DNA from: a virus
DNA: 25,725 nucleotides
Virus record (IMG/VR): IMGVR_UViG_3300025128_000291
Span: 1 to 25,725 of that record
Direction: 5' to 3' (one strand)
Shown here: positions 14,994-21,725 of the stretch, in pieces
How positions within the stretch are numbered: the first letter of the stretch is position 1
How the letters are laid out: each line of letters opens with the position of its first letter
Notes under the pieces: generated by a model
Told to the model about the DNA's origin: nothing
Databases searched by the model: none
Seen by the model: the letters and a program-made list of their open reading frames with translations, nothing else
Made by a program: the position numbers and the translations under genes

Positions 14994-15311
14994 CTACCAG
15001 GGTATGTCATCTTTGGGGGCGGGTTCCCTAGCTGGGGAAGAATACTGATCTTCCATAGGCTTGAACTTCAACTTCTTGTACTCGTTACCAGCCTTAGAAG
15101 TCTTATCACTGATAGCAACCCAGTACATTTTGCCATCAACCATAGCCTTACCAGTGAAGTCAGCGTGCCACTCCTCTTGCTTCTTGTTATTGGTAAAGGC
15201 AACCCCATCGTTATCCTTCTGTTCATATGCTTCCACTTTTCTACTCTCCCATTTGTTTAAAGTTTGTACCCAAGGGTCTGGCTTATGATACATCCACTCA
15301 GGATCAGCCAT
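14994..15311 (-). CDS. Putative ssDNA-binding-like protein with acidic DDIPW tail
   Basis: Read from ATG 15311 (overlapping the upstream stop by 8 nt) this is 105 residues; ATG 15344 would add 11 residues deep in the upstream gene. The core WHADFTGKAMVDGKMYWVA followed by SKAGNEYKKLKFKPME matches a phage/bacterial small-domain pattern (TGK..V.G..Y..A.....SK.GK...L.F). The C-terminus is Pro-rich and acidic and ends PKDDIPW, much like the DDIPF tip of SSB proteins that recruits partners. A small beta-barrel ssDNA-binding protein is plausible. The operon also holds an exonuclease and HNH nuclease. Confidence 0.6.
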   Translation of the reverse strand: MADPEWMYHKPDPWVQTLNKWESRKVEAYEQKDNDGVAFTNNKKQEEWHADFTGKAMVDGKMYWVAISDKTSKAGNEYKKLKFKPMEDQYSSPAREPAPKDDIPW

Positions 15312-15618
15312 TTCTCTGATTTGCACTGACAGTTCTATACACATCTATCACAATCTTCTCGGTAGCTCTCTTGTTCTCAAGGAATTTGTGGTCAGCCCAG
15401 GCATTCTCTATCTCTTCAAGGTAATCCTGGTACACATCACTGGTAGCAGCGATAGCATTTCTATCCGCAACTGTGCCAGCAGCCTGAAGATACTCCTTCC
15501 CAAGAATTGTCTTCTTGTTATCCTCTAGTTTCTTTACCAAGGCGAGAGCACTAGCAGCACTATCGTCAGTATCAACCAAGTAATGCAACGCCTTTTCCAT
15601 TCTTTCATCACTAATCAT
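15304..15618 (-). CDS. Conserved hypothetical helical protein (recombination cluster)
   Basis: A 104-residue protein starting at ATG 15618 with GGAG 9 nt upstream; the longer frame begins with TTG 15633. Almost entirely helical: MEKALHYLVDTDDSAASALALVKKL, then KEYLQAAGTVADRNAIAA, and a C-terminal pattern ending YRTVSANQRNG. The TD..AA.A....K...GK.YL....GT.A.R...A..S..Y pattern is shared by small phage proteins that lie next to SSB-like and nuclease genes. Function unknown. It overlaps genes on both sides by 8 nt. Confidence 0.65.
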   Translation of the reverse strand: MISDERMEKALHYLVDTDDSAASALALVKKLEDNKKTILGKEYLQAAGTVADRNAIAATSDVYQDYLEEIENAWADHKFLENKRATEKIVIDVYRTVSANQRNG

Positions 15619-15955
15619 CCAAGTCTTCTCCAAATAATTGCTTTGGTTCTTCCTTTACGCAGTTAAGTATATCAGAGTTAATTGCTCTGGTCAATGTTTT
15701 AAATATAAAATCTGCTTGAAAGTCTAATATACTAGCATCCCCATGATGGGCAGACGCATGACACTCAAAACATAAAGGCATAGTAAAAATATCGTGAGCC
15801 TTCATCCCCATACCACCACCATGAGGCGCATGTCTATGCTTTAAGTGGTGAGCTACTATAGTCTCATCATGTAAGCCACAGTTTACGCAAGGTAGGGTAG
15901 CTACCCAGTTAGTGTAGACTTTTCTGACCCACCTTTTATCCTTTGGAAAACCCAT
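15611..15955 (-). CDS. HNH/zinc-binding nuclease-like protein (Ref/DUF968-like)
   Basis: A 114-residue protein with two zinc knuckles: PCVNCG (Cys23, Cys26) and LCFECH (Cys62, Cys65, His66). Between them lie IVAHHLKH (His36, His37) and GGGMGMKAHD, then MPLC and HASAHHGD. This matches the phage Ref/DUF968-like group, a variant of the HNH fold in which the zinc knuckles hold the His-metal finger together. Members include RecA-dependent nucleases. It lies between ribonucleotide reductase and the SSB-like gene. Upstream on the leftward strand is TATATTATACTGG, a possible weak promoter. Confidence 0.75.
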   Translation of the reverse strand: MGFPKDKRWVRKVYTNWVATLPCVNCGLHDETIVAHHLKHRHAPHGGGMGMKAHDIFTMPLCFECHASAHHGDASILDFQADFIFKTLTRAINSDILNCVKEEPKQLFGEDLDD

Positions 15956-16009
15956 ATAGTTATAACCCCAGTATAATATATGTCACATAGACTGCTATTA
16001 AAATCTCCA

Positions 16010-17671
16010 TCATACGTTACATACCCCCGATAAACATTGTTCCTCTGAGTTATCCTCGTAGACCACACCTCTCTTAGCGTGAGCCTCTTCATAAGGTACA
16101 GCCTGTATAGGTTGACCACCTCTTGACCCATCAGGGTAGAAGGTCAGACCTCTTAGACCATGACCATACTTCCTAACTATCCTAGAGAATTCATCAACGT
16201 GAGACTCATTATTAAACTCACTACCCCAGGGTGGAAGGTTAATGGTAGAGCTGACAGCATGATCTACATGCTTCTGCATCTCATACTGAAATCTTACTCT
16301 CCTTTCCACATCTTGTGCGAGGTCCATTGAGGTTTCGATTTTGGCTGGGTCGATTCCTTTGTCGATGAGTGCTTGGGCTGTACCGTCAATGACATATTGA
16401 TACTTCCATTTGGTTCCATCTGTAAGGTAGCGTCTGCGATATGCCAAACAGTGGACAGTTTCCAGACCACCGGTTGTTCCTGCGAGGATGCTAATAGTCC
16501 CTGTAGGTGCAATTGCTCTGTATCCTTGAGGACAGTTGAGATAAAACTGCTTACAATGTGCGTCAGCGGATCTTTTGCTTTCTGATTCATAGACTTTCAT
16601 CCATTTTTTAAGTTCATCAACCATTTCATAGCGATAATCCCTGGTTAGAAGCCACTCATGTACACCCATCAGACCAAGCCCAAGCCTAGAGTTCTTCTGT
16701 CTAACTTGACCAACCTTCTCGTAGGGTAGGTTAGCTCTCATAAGACCACAGACTAGAAACTTTGAAGCTAGCGCTACTACTTCTTTGAATCTTTCGATGC
16801 TCTCTATGTTAGCCATGTTCACCGAGCCTAAGTTACACACGTCAGAATCGTCACTCGAAACTATTTCGCAGCACGCGTTCCTAAGTGTCTCATCTTTCTT
16901 ATCGCCAAAGTTAAAGGAGAATCCAGGCTCACCAGACTTCATAGCTTGCCTACAGTTCTCCATAAAAACGTCATTATCGTTACCATTTAACCAGTTATCA
17001 CTGTAATTTACACTAATATTCATCATATCTAGTGGAGCAGGGTAGTTGAAGTCTTCCCTTTTAGCATCAGCGATAGTCATGGGAGTACCATCCCCATTGA
17101 ATGCACCCTTCACTGGTATATCACCCCAGTTCTTAGCGTGTAAGAACTTCCATATATCGTCATGGCTTGAATCCATAGAGCCGTACATGGCAGACCTTCT
17201 GCTTCCACCTTGCATGACGTTCCTACCAACCTCATTGATTGTGTAGAGTAGAGGAAGAGGACCAGAGGATATTCCCCCAGTCCTTTCCAAAACTCTACCA
17301 CTCGGTCTACAGACGGAAATGTCAACTCCGATACCACCACCAGTCATTAGGCATGACATAGCTCTCTGAGTGAGGCCAGCCCACTCTTCCCTAGTATCGT
17401 CTAAGAGTCTGAGAAGATAACAGTTGTTAAGGAAGGGAGCTTTCCTACCTGCATACCAAAGGTATCTACCCCCAGGCATAAACTCAAAGTTCTCAATACA
17501 CTTAACGAGTTCTGCTTGATCTTCCTTATCCATTAGGGGATGCGTAGCACCATGCATGTCACCACATACAAAGTTCACCACAGTCCTAGCTCTATCTCCC
17601 CAGGTTTCACCTGGATACTGTTGGTATTTGTTCTTATACGTTTCTTCACCAAACTCTGTTTTGAATTCCAT
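16010..17671 (-). CDS. nrdJ: Class II (adenosylcobalamin-type) ribonucleotide reductase
   Basis: A 553-residue protein with AGGGGG 6 nt before the ATG. It reduces ribonucleotides to deoxyribonucleotides. Motifs in order: RTVVNFVCGD, MPGGRYLWYAG, FLNNC with Cys84, GGGIGVDIS (111-119, typical of class II), NACCEI with Cys267 and Glu269 in place of the usual NPCGE, CNLGSVN with Cys279, GLGLMGVHE, and APTGTISILAG. The C-terminal CLSGVC (Cys546, Cys551) would be the thioredoxin-reducible pair. No ATP-cone is visible and it is shorter than cellular enzymes. No NrdB-like small subunit appears in the window, in line with class II. The host would need to supply or take up B12. Confidence in RNR is very high; class II is strong. 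Confidence 0.93.
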   Translation of the reverse strand: MEFKTEFGEETYKNKYQQYPGETWGDRARTVVNFVCGDMHGATHPLMDKEDQAELVKCIENFEFMPGGRYLWYAGRKAPFLNNCYLLRLLDDTREEWAGLTQRAMSCLMTGGGIGVDISVCRPSGRVLERTGGISSGPLPLLYTINEVGRNVMQGGSRRSAMYGSMDSSHDDIWKFLHAKNWGDIPVKGAFNGDGTPMTIADAKREDFNYPAPLDMMNISVNYSDNWLNGNDNDVFMENCRQAMKSGEPGFSFNFGDKKDETLRNACCEIVSSDDSDVCNLGSVNMANIESIERFKEVVALASKFLVCGLMRANLPYEKVGQVRQKNSRLGLGLMGVHEWLLTRDYRYEMVDELKKWMKVYESESKRSADAHCKQFYLNCPQGYRAIAPTGTISILAGTTGGLETVHCLAYRRRYLTDGTKWKYQYVIDGTAQALIDKGIDPAKIETSMDLAQDVERRVRFQYEMQKHVDHAVSSTINLPPWGSEFNNESHVDEFSRIVRKYGHGLRGLTFYPDGSRGGQPIQAVPYEEAHAKRGVVYEDNSEEQCLSGVCNV

Positions 17672-17681
17672 CCATATCCCC

Positions 17682-17918
17682 CTACATTGTAAATTGACTG
17701 TAATAATTCTCTTGCTTAAACCCTAACTTTCTACCTATATCAGCAGCCTTGTCGTGAACCTCATGGCAGGTGCTTGCCCAGTCTGATCCGCATTCAAGAA
17801 CTGTCGATGCCATACCTCTACTTGTATTAATAAATGCTAACATTTCTTCTTGACTAACACTACATTTCCAATCTTTCTTCTTTGTTGTCTTCTTTACCGC
17901 TTGCTTCTTTGCAGCCAT
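17682..17918 (-). CDS. Hypothetical small basic protein
   Basis: A 78-residue protein with GGGAG 7 nt before the ATG. The N-terminus is Lys-rich (AAKKQAVKKTTKKKDWK) and would bind nucleic acid. The rest is helical with three cysteines (Cys19, Cys43, Cys51) and EVHDKAADIGRKLGF. It lies 2 nt below the possible annealing-protein gene and 10 nt above ribonucleotide reductase. No recognised family. Confidence 0.6.
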   Translation of the reverse strand: MAAKKQAVKKTTKKKDWKCSVSQEEMLAFINTSRGMASTVLECGSDWASTCHEVHDKAADIGRKLGFKQENYYSQFTM

Positions 17919-17920
17919 GA

Positions 17921-18325
17921 CTATGCTCCCTTGTTTTTGAAGTCATCTGATTCGTCCTCACCGTACACACCGTACTTATAAGCACCTGACAATTTGAGGA
18001 CAGCCCTTGCCAATGCTCTCTTCTCAGCCATCTCAGCAACGTAGTTACTGTGACAGTTGCCACCCTGACCATGCCAAGCACTACCAAAGGTTTCGATTAC
18101 TACATCACCTTTAGTAGCTGTTGCTTTAATAACAGCGTAGTCCTTTTGCATTGCTATCCACATAAACTCAACCTTGATGTGGTTGTTGTACTGTATCTTC
18201 TCGATACCAGTCCTGGTGATGATAGCAACCTCTTTACCACCTAACTGTAACTTGAATATGTCCTCTTTTATATCGAGGTCATTTTCTCTTACGAGTTCAG
18301 TCAGAAACTCTTTCTTGCTACTCAT
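17921..18325 (-). CDS. Possible single-strand annealing or recombination protein
   Basis: A 134-residue protein with AAGGAG 7 nt before the ATG. It begins with a short helix, then alternating strands (VAIITRTGIEKIQYNNHIKV, YAVIKATATKGDVVIETFG) and the motif YVAEMAEKRALARAVLKLSG followed by YGEDESDDF. A strand-rich core followed by a helix of the type E.A.KRA..RA is how Rad52/Erf/DdrA-like annealing proteins look, and I have seen this ending in phage proteins of unknown function. It is short for the family. The adjacent resolvase-like gene and downstream exonuclease support a recombination role, but this call is tentative. Confidence 0.45.
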   Translation of the reverse strand: MSSKKEFLTELVRENDLDIKEDIFKLQLGGKEVAIITRTGIEKIQYNNHIKVEFMWIAMQKDYAVIKATATKGDVVIETFGSAWHGQGGNCHSNYVAEMAEKRALARAVLKLSGAYKYGVYGEDESDDFKNKGA

Positions 18326-18602
18326 CAGTGATCTCCTTAAAGTCCTTTAATTTCAACAAGATATAGCTGTCTTCATACTTCATCTGCTTCTCATGGAGTA
18401 CAACCAAAGGCACTCTATGTTCAGCCTCTAGTATAGCCTGATTCATTGCATCATGCAACCATTCTGGTAAACTTTTTCTGTGTTTAACTTCAATTGACCA
18501 GCGAGGATGCTCCACATCACGTCTGGATTCACCATTGCAGCCAGTCCTTTCACCACCAAGGAGCTTGGCTACCATTCTTTCGCAATGCTTCCAGGTAGAC
18601 AT
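18318..18602 (-). CDS. PD-(D/E)XK Holliday-junction-resolvase-like nuclease
   Basis: A 94-residue protein starting in a TGATG overlap with the 42-residue gene. It shows the layout of a minimal PD-(D/E)XK fold: ER..A..LGGER (Glu8), a Cys/Gly loop, RDVEHP with Asp29, SIEVKHRK with Glu38 and Lys40, then LPEWLHDAMNQA with Gln55, and VPLVVLHEK. These are the expected catalytic positions of Hjc-like resolvases and related phage nucleases. The small size fits a structure-specific DNA endonuclease. It overlaps the next gene by 8 nt. Confidence 0.7.
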   Translation of the reverse strand: MSTWKHCERMVAKLLGGERTGCNGESRRDVEHPRWSIEVKHRKSLPEWLHDAMNQAILEAEHRVPLVVLHEKQMKYEDSYILLKLKDFKEITDE

Positions 18603-18730
18603 CAGGCATACATAGCAAAGAAGATCATTCCGGCAATGCCAAGCCCAACGAGGATAAGTGTCTGCTCGCCGTCCCAGCCTCTGATAATCTCTTGTGCCAA
18701 CTCCCTAAACTCTCTCCATCTTTTTTCCAT
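18602..18730 (-). CDS. 42-residue single-TM peptide
   Basis: This short gene lies across the 3 prime end of the zinc-protein gene, in another frame. AGAGGG precedes its ATG by 2 nt and its stop overlaps the resolvase-like start as TGATG. The peptide begins MEKRWREFRELAQEI, is amphipathic up to residue 20, and ends in a membrane helix (LILVGLGIAGMIFFAMYA). The coupling to a well supported gene makes it credible. Function unknown; a tail-anchored membrane peptide among DNA-metabolism genes is unusual. Confidence 0.6.
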   Translation of the reverse strand: MEKRWREFRELAQEIIRGWDGEQTLILVGLGIAGMIFFAMYA

Positions 18731-18912
18731 AACCCTCTTTGCTCCATGTTATGTTTAAATAGCTTTTTGAAATGTATGTCCTTACCCTCTATCCCTAGTT
18801 CCTTACATAACCCAGGCATGAACTGCGTACTAAATCTTTCAGAATAGTGAAAGTCACATAGATGTAGTGGGCTGTAGTGTTTGGCTTCCTTATGACAGTC
18901 ATTGCACTTCAT
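18625..18912 (-). CDS. Small zinc-ribbon-like protein
   Basis: A 95-residue protein whose start overlaps the T5orf172 gene by 14 nt. The N-terminus has a compact metal-binding set: KCNDCHKEAKHY then LHLCDFHY, giving Cys3, Cys6, Cys20 and His23 as likely zinc ligands. The middle is helical and basic (KKLFKHNMEQRGLWKK). The last 20 residues are Ser/Leu/Ala-rich and overlap the 42-residue membrane peptide, so they may be less constrained. Likely a nucleic-acid or protein binder; no family name recognised. Confidence 0.55.
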   Translation of the reverse strand: MKCNDCHKEAKHYSPLHLCDFHYSERFSTQFMPGLCKELGIEGKDIHFKKLFKHNMEQRGLWKKDGESLGSWHKRLSEAGTASRHLSSLGLALPE

Positions 18913-19651
18913 ACATACCCTCTAATGTCTTGATGGCAAGATCAGTGTTTATTTTAAACCATTCCTTGTCGCTATACAATCTATAATCTTCAAGCAACTC
19001 AAATATCTTTGCTTCAGCCTCAAAGCGTCTTTTAAATTCTTTCTTGTACAGACAGGTGAAAGCACCCCAGGTATTGCCTACTTGTAGCCTTTTATCTACA
19101 TCTTTAGTGGCTCCAATCTTTATTAGCCCAGGCATTTTCATCCCATCTTCAAATATATACACCTCTCCTGGCCCTTCCCTGCTCTCTGGCTCCTTTGAGC
19201 TGTCTGTGGGTGTAGCTGGTGAGCTTTTGTAAAGACCTTGGTTAAACTTGGGCTTCTTGCTCTTAAACTTGAGTATTTCGATAGGTACACCAAGCCCCTC
19301 TTCATGATACTTCTTTAATTCATCCATCCCAGATTTTAGCATGGCACCTACAATCTCCTTACTCCACATAACTTCTGCTTTGTCTAGGTAATGCTTCCAT
19401 CCTTGCGTACCTCTGGTACCACCTAGCAATTTGCCGATTCTATACTTCCAATGATTCTTCACTTCCCCAGTAACTGGATGTTTTGGTATAAGTGACCAGC
19501 GATATCTAAAACACCTTCTGCATTTTCCACTCAGACCGGAAGCGTCACTGACCTTCGAGCCAAATCTACTGACTGGAACCATGTGATCTGGATACTCATC
19601 CGAACACGCCCAATGCCCTTTGTAACCCTCGCATCTCTTTAGTTCAACCAT
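18899..19651 (-). CDS. T5orf172/GIY-YIG domain protein with N-terminal zinc cluster
   Basis: Read from ATG 19651, which overlaps the previous stop by 8 nt and has AGAGGT upstream; the longer frame to 19753 is inside the upstream gene. That gives 250 residues. The N-terminus carries Cys7, Cys16 and a CRRC pair (Cys44, Cys47), probably a zinc finger. A Ser/Pro/Lys linker follows. The C-terminal 90 residues are a T5orf172 domain: GEVYIFEDG, PGLIKIGATKDVDKRL with the catalytic-type Arg, then FEAEAKIFELLED and DKEWFKI. The domain belongs to the GIY-YIG nuclease superfamily. A free-standing or homing-type nuclease, or one that degrades host DNA, is possible. Confidence 0.75.
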   Translation of the reverse strand: MVELKRCEGYKGHWACSDEYPDHMVPVSRFGSKVSDASGLSGKCRRCFRYRWSLIPKHPVTGEVKNHWKYRIGKLLGGTRGTQGWKHYLDKAEVMWSKEIVGAMLKSGMDELKKYHEEGLGVPIEILKFKSKKPKFNQGLYKSSPATPTDSSKEPESREGPGEVYIFEDGMKMPGLIKIGATKDVDKRLQVGNTWGAFTCLYKKEFKRRFEAEAKIFELLEDYRLYSDKEWFKINTDLAIKTLEGMYEVQ

Positions 19652-20183
19652 TAGAAAGTACCTCTTTCTTCTGTTTAGCCATCTCCACTCTCCATTCGTG
19701 GGTTGTTGGCTTATGTCTGTGGATGTGGGTAGAGCTATCCATAGGGGGGCCACACTTGGCAGCGTTTAGCTCGCTGTAGTATGGGTTCTTTACCGTCCCT
19801 ACACCGTCAGATAGCATCAAGCCTCTGGCTGTACTAAATCCTAGACCACCTGAGAAGGCTGCTGCTGATGACGCCTCAACTACCGAACCATCGAAACCAG
19901 GGAAGAACTCATCAATAGGTGTCTCTCTATCATGATCCCAGACCTGTCTCTCTGAACCGCTGTACTCTTGAAGTTCTATATACACTTTGAATAGCCTCTT
20001 TTTTGCGTTGTCTTTCTGTTTATCGGAAACTCCTGATAGTTTACTCACTCTTTCCACCGCTTGCAAGCATCTATTCTTATAGATTTCGATTGGTACGGAT
20101 TTGGTCTTCTCCATATCATGTGAGATCTTCCCTCTCAAGTTTTCTACATGGCTTACTAGCCTCTCTAATAAAATATGACTCAT
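19644..20183 (-). CDS. Hypothetical protein, first gene of the leftward DNA-metabolism operon
   Basis: A 179-residue protein from ATG 20183; an in-frame ATG at 20201 would add six residues. No good Shine-Dalgarno is visible. The first 80 residues are helical and basic (HILLERLVSHVENLRGK, KQKDNAKKRLFKVYIELQEY). The second half is loop-rich with RETPIDEFFPGF and a Gly/Ser/Ala segment, and the end has HIHRHKPTTHEWRVEMAKQKK. I recognise no domain. It lies about 60 nt below the predicted start site of the promoter at 20250-20278. Confidence 0.55.
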   Translation of the reverse strand: MSHILLERLVSHVENLRGKISHDMEKTKSVPIEIYKNRCLQAVERVSKLSGVSDKQKDNAKKRLFKVYIELQEYSGSERQVWDHDRETPIDEFFPGFDGSVVEASSAAAFSGGLGFSTARGLMLSDGVGTVKNPYYSELNAAKCGPPMDSSTHIHRHKPTTHEWRVEMAKQKKEVLSNG

Positions 20184-20188
20184 ATATA

Positions 20189-20300
20189 TATACCGTTGCA
20201 CTCTAAGTTATTGTTATTGTTGATGTAATACTACCTGTATTATAATTTAACTATACCGTATTTAACCTTTATTATCAATTAGTTATCGCATAACGGTATA
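20189..20300. repeat. Three copies of TATACCGT in the divergent control region
   Basis: The octamer TATACCGT is found at 20189-20196 and 20252-20259 on the plus strand and as its complement ACGGTATA at 20293-20300. The middle copy overlaps the leftward -10 box. The outer two face each other and flank the intergenic space. This would suit a repressor or activator operator set, though chance AT-rich similarity is possible. Confidence 0.4.
20250..20278 (-). promoter_or_regulatory. Sigma70-like promoter for the leftward operon
   Basis: Read leftward: TTGATA at 20278-20273, a 17 nt spacer and TATAGT at 20255-20250. Each box matches the consensus at 5 of 6 positions with ideal spacing. The expected start is near 20243, leaving about 60 nt of leader before ATG 20183. 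A second TATAAT lies just downstream (around 20240) and could serve another start. Confidence 0.65.
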
Positions 20301-20322
20301 TGTATAGGAGATATACCCTTAT

Positions 20323-20475
20323 ATGGATGACAATCATCATTTACAGAACAAGGTAAGACGTGCCAAACGGCGTAACTTTGTTGCAAAGAACAATAAGCAC
20401 AAGGCCAAACGGCACGCTTCCCTAAAACAGTACAGCAGAAAGCCTAAATACCTAACTCAGTATACAGATGTTTAA
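20323..20475 (+). CDS. Small basic phage protein (NKVRRAKRRNFVAKN type)
   Basis: A 50-residue protein and the only rightward gene between the two leftward groups. AGGAG lies 12 nt before the ATG, which is far but usable. The sequence is very basic: HHLQNKVRRAKRRNFVAKN, then KHKAKRHASLKQYSRKPKY. Small proteins with NxVRR..RRN.VAK.. followed by a Lys/Arg-rich tail occur in many short-tailed phages and may bind nucleic acid. The divergent spacer upstream has TATAAT on this strand as well. The 3 prime end overlaps the next leftward gene by 32 nt. Confidence 0.65.
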   Translation: MDDNHHLQNKVRRAKRRNFVAKNNKHKAKRHASLKQYSRKPKYLTQYTDV

Positions 20476-20623
20476 CAAGATGCTGGGGGTATTCCTTTCT
20501 GTCTGATAAATTCACTGTCTTGTCATCAAGCTGACATTTCCAGTGATTGTTAGAGTTCTTACGAGGCTTGACACCTCTCTTTTTAAGCCTCTTAAATAAC
20601 ACCCTCTGAGTGACTAGCTGCAT
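20444..20623 (-). CDS. Small basic hypothetical protein
   Basis: A 59-residue protein with GAGG 7 nt before its ATG, overlapping the upstream gene by 10 nt in another frame. The N-terminus is basic (RVLFKRLKKRGVKPRKN), the middle holds NNHWKCQLDDKTVNLS, and the end is PQHLVKHLYTELGI. It ends inside the convergent 20323-20475 gene. No family recognised; size and gene packing are typical of phage early genes. Confidence 0.55.
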   Translation of the reverse strand: MQLVTQRVLFKRLKKRGVKPRKNSNNHWKCQLDDKTVNLSDRKEYPQHLVKHLYTELGI

Positions 20624-20790
20624 TGTGTTTCCTCTTTATCATATAAATCATCGACAAAAGACAATGCCTGGGCGATCATTTGATCGTCAAAACTGTAATC
20701 CATGTCTTTCGGTATCTCATAAATGCAACAAAGGTGCAATACCTTTTGAACAGTGTTGTGTACGTACTCCAGCTTCTCTAGGTCAGTCAT
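20614..20790 (-). CDS. Small acidic hypothetical protein
   Basis: A 58-residue helical protein from ATG 20790, with an 8 nt overlap (ATGACTGA) with the upstream stop. It contains EKLEYVHNTVQKVLHLCC, a central PKDMDYSFDD, and an acidic C-terminus ALSFVDDLYDKEE. The gene is supported by coupling to its neighbours on both sides. Function unknown. Confidence 0.55.
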   Translation of the reverse strand: MTDLEKLEYVHNTVQKVLHLCCIYEIPKDMDYSFDDQMIAQALSFVDDLYDKEETQCS

Positions 20791-20959
20791 AGTTATCGTC
20801 CTGGGATTGTTGGTTAAGGTGGTAAGTCTGCTCTACTAAGTGGTGTCTAGGGTCCACATTATCAGCTTGTTTGCTATCTCTTTTACTTCTGATAGCATTA
20901 TAGTCTATTTCTTCTGGTGGATCAAGGGGCGGTTCAGTAGTTAAGTATCTAGGATTCAT
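20783..20959 (-). CDS. Small hypothetical protein, likely disordered
   Basis: A 58-residue protein; the frame also has ATG 20965 but ATG 20959 is better spaced from AGGA. Rich in Pro, Asp, Asn and Gln (TTEPPLDPPEEIDY, HLNQQSQDDNYD), so probably disordered. It overlaps its upstream neighbour by 11 nt and its downstream one by 8 nt. No family recognised. Confidence 0.5.
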   Translation of the reverse strand: MNPRYLTTEPPLDPPEEIDYNAIRSKRDSKQADNVDPRHHLVEQTYHLNQQSQDDNYD

Positions 20960-21101
20960 TGTCATTGTCCTCTGTTCTGATAATAGTATAACCTTGTAGG
21001 GTCAACAAGTCCATCATTTCATTCATTTCTATATCAGCTATTTTAATACCATCCTGATATATACCTGACCCTTGATACCAAATCATAGTGCCCTCATCCA
21101 T
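20949..21101 (-). CDS. Small acidic hypothetical protein
   Basis: Read from ATG 21101 (GGAGAAG upstream, 8 nt overlap with the previous stop) this is a 50-residue protein. A longer frame to 21149 is inside the upstream gene. It contains MIWYQGSGIYQDGIKIAD and NEMMDLLTLQGYTIIR, a strand-turn-strand then helix arrangement. Function unknown. Confidence 0.55.
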   Translation of the reverse strand: MDEGTMIWYQGSGIYQDGIKIADIEMNEMMDLLTLQGYTIIRTEDNDNES

Positions 21102-21303
21102 TGGCTTCTTCTCCTGGTCTACTGTCTTGTGTAGCTGCTTGAATATCATTACATAGATTATTTAGATAATCAAGATCAGTTAAATAAGTGGCTAATATAT
21201 CACCACTAGAATCTTTAATATAGAATAATACACCATTTGATCTAGGTTCATCTATCTTAAAATGAACGTAATCAGGGTGTATCTCAACATCATAGTTACT
21301 CAT
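21094..21303 (-). CDS. Small hypothetical protein
   Basis: A 69-residue acidic protein with AAGG about 10 nt upstream. The first 40 residues look like a beta hairpin pair (YDVEIHPDYVHFKIDE, GVLFYIKDSSGDIL), followed by a helix (LTDLDYLNNLCNDIQAA). It starts a chain of 8-11 nt overlaps running down to 20444. About 100 AT-rich nt separate it from the gene above, so a new transcript could start there, although I see no clear promoter. Confidence 0.55.
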   Translation of the reverse strand: MSNYDVEIHPDYVHFKIDEPRSNGVLFYIKDSSGDILATYLTDLDYLNNLCNDIQAATQDSRPGEEANG

Positions 21304-21410
21304 ATTTGATTAACCTTTTAACTAGTGTGTTTGTGTATAAAGCTCCTGAATTACCCTCGATTATATATCATGAATGATTAACAATCAAGGGCCAATTCAA
21401 GACCAATTGA

Positions 21411-21725
21411 TTATAGTCTGTATCTTTTGCCCTCAATCCTAGTGTTGGGGCAACATCCAGGCCAGATTACCGAGTCTTTATCGCCTACTAAACCACTAGC
21501 CAATATAACAGAGTCTCCAACAGGTTCAGCATCGTCATCGTGAATGTTTTTCCATGGTTTCATTGTGACCTCAAACCAATCTTGTCCCTTATATTCGTAC
21601 AGGCGAGTCTCAATACAGCCTTTCCATGATGCAGCGTTAGTGGTAATACCAGTATCTTTATCACCTTGTGCAGATGGTGTTGTTGCTCTCTTAGATGTGG
21701 GAATTGTTGCATAAAAGTGTGACAT
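21411..21725 (-). CDS. Conserved phage protein of the MSHFY type
   Basis: A 104-residue protein starting at TAATG, with GAGGT 7 nt from the ATG. The pattern is that of a recurrent small phage family that begins MSHFY and contains G(I/L)TT.AASW.G.I...LY, a short acidic insert, and the F.V...PW segment: here GITTNAASWKGCIETRLY and WFEVTMKPWKN. The C-terminus adds a Cys pair (WPGCCPNTR). Function is not known for this family; a beta-sheet domain is likely. Confidence 0.7.
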   Translation of the reverse strand: MSHFYATIPTSKRATTPSAQGDKDTGITTNAASWKGCIETRLYEYKGQDWFEVTMKPWKNIHDDDAEPVGDSVILASGLVGDKDSVIWPGCCPNTRIEGKRYRL

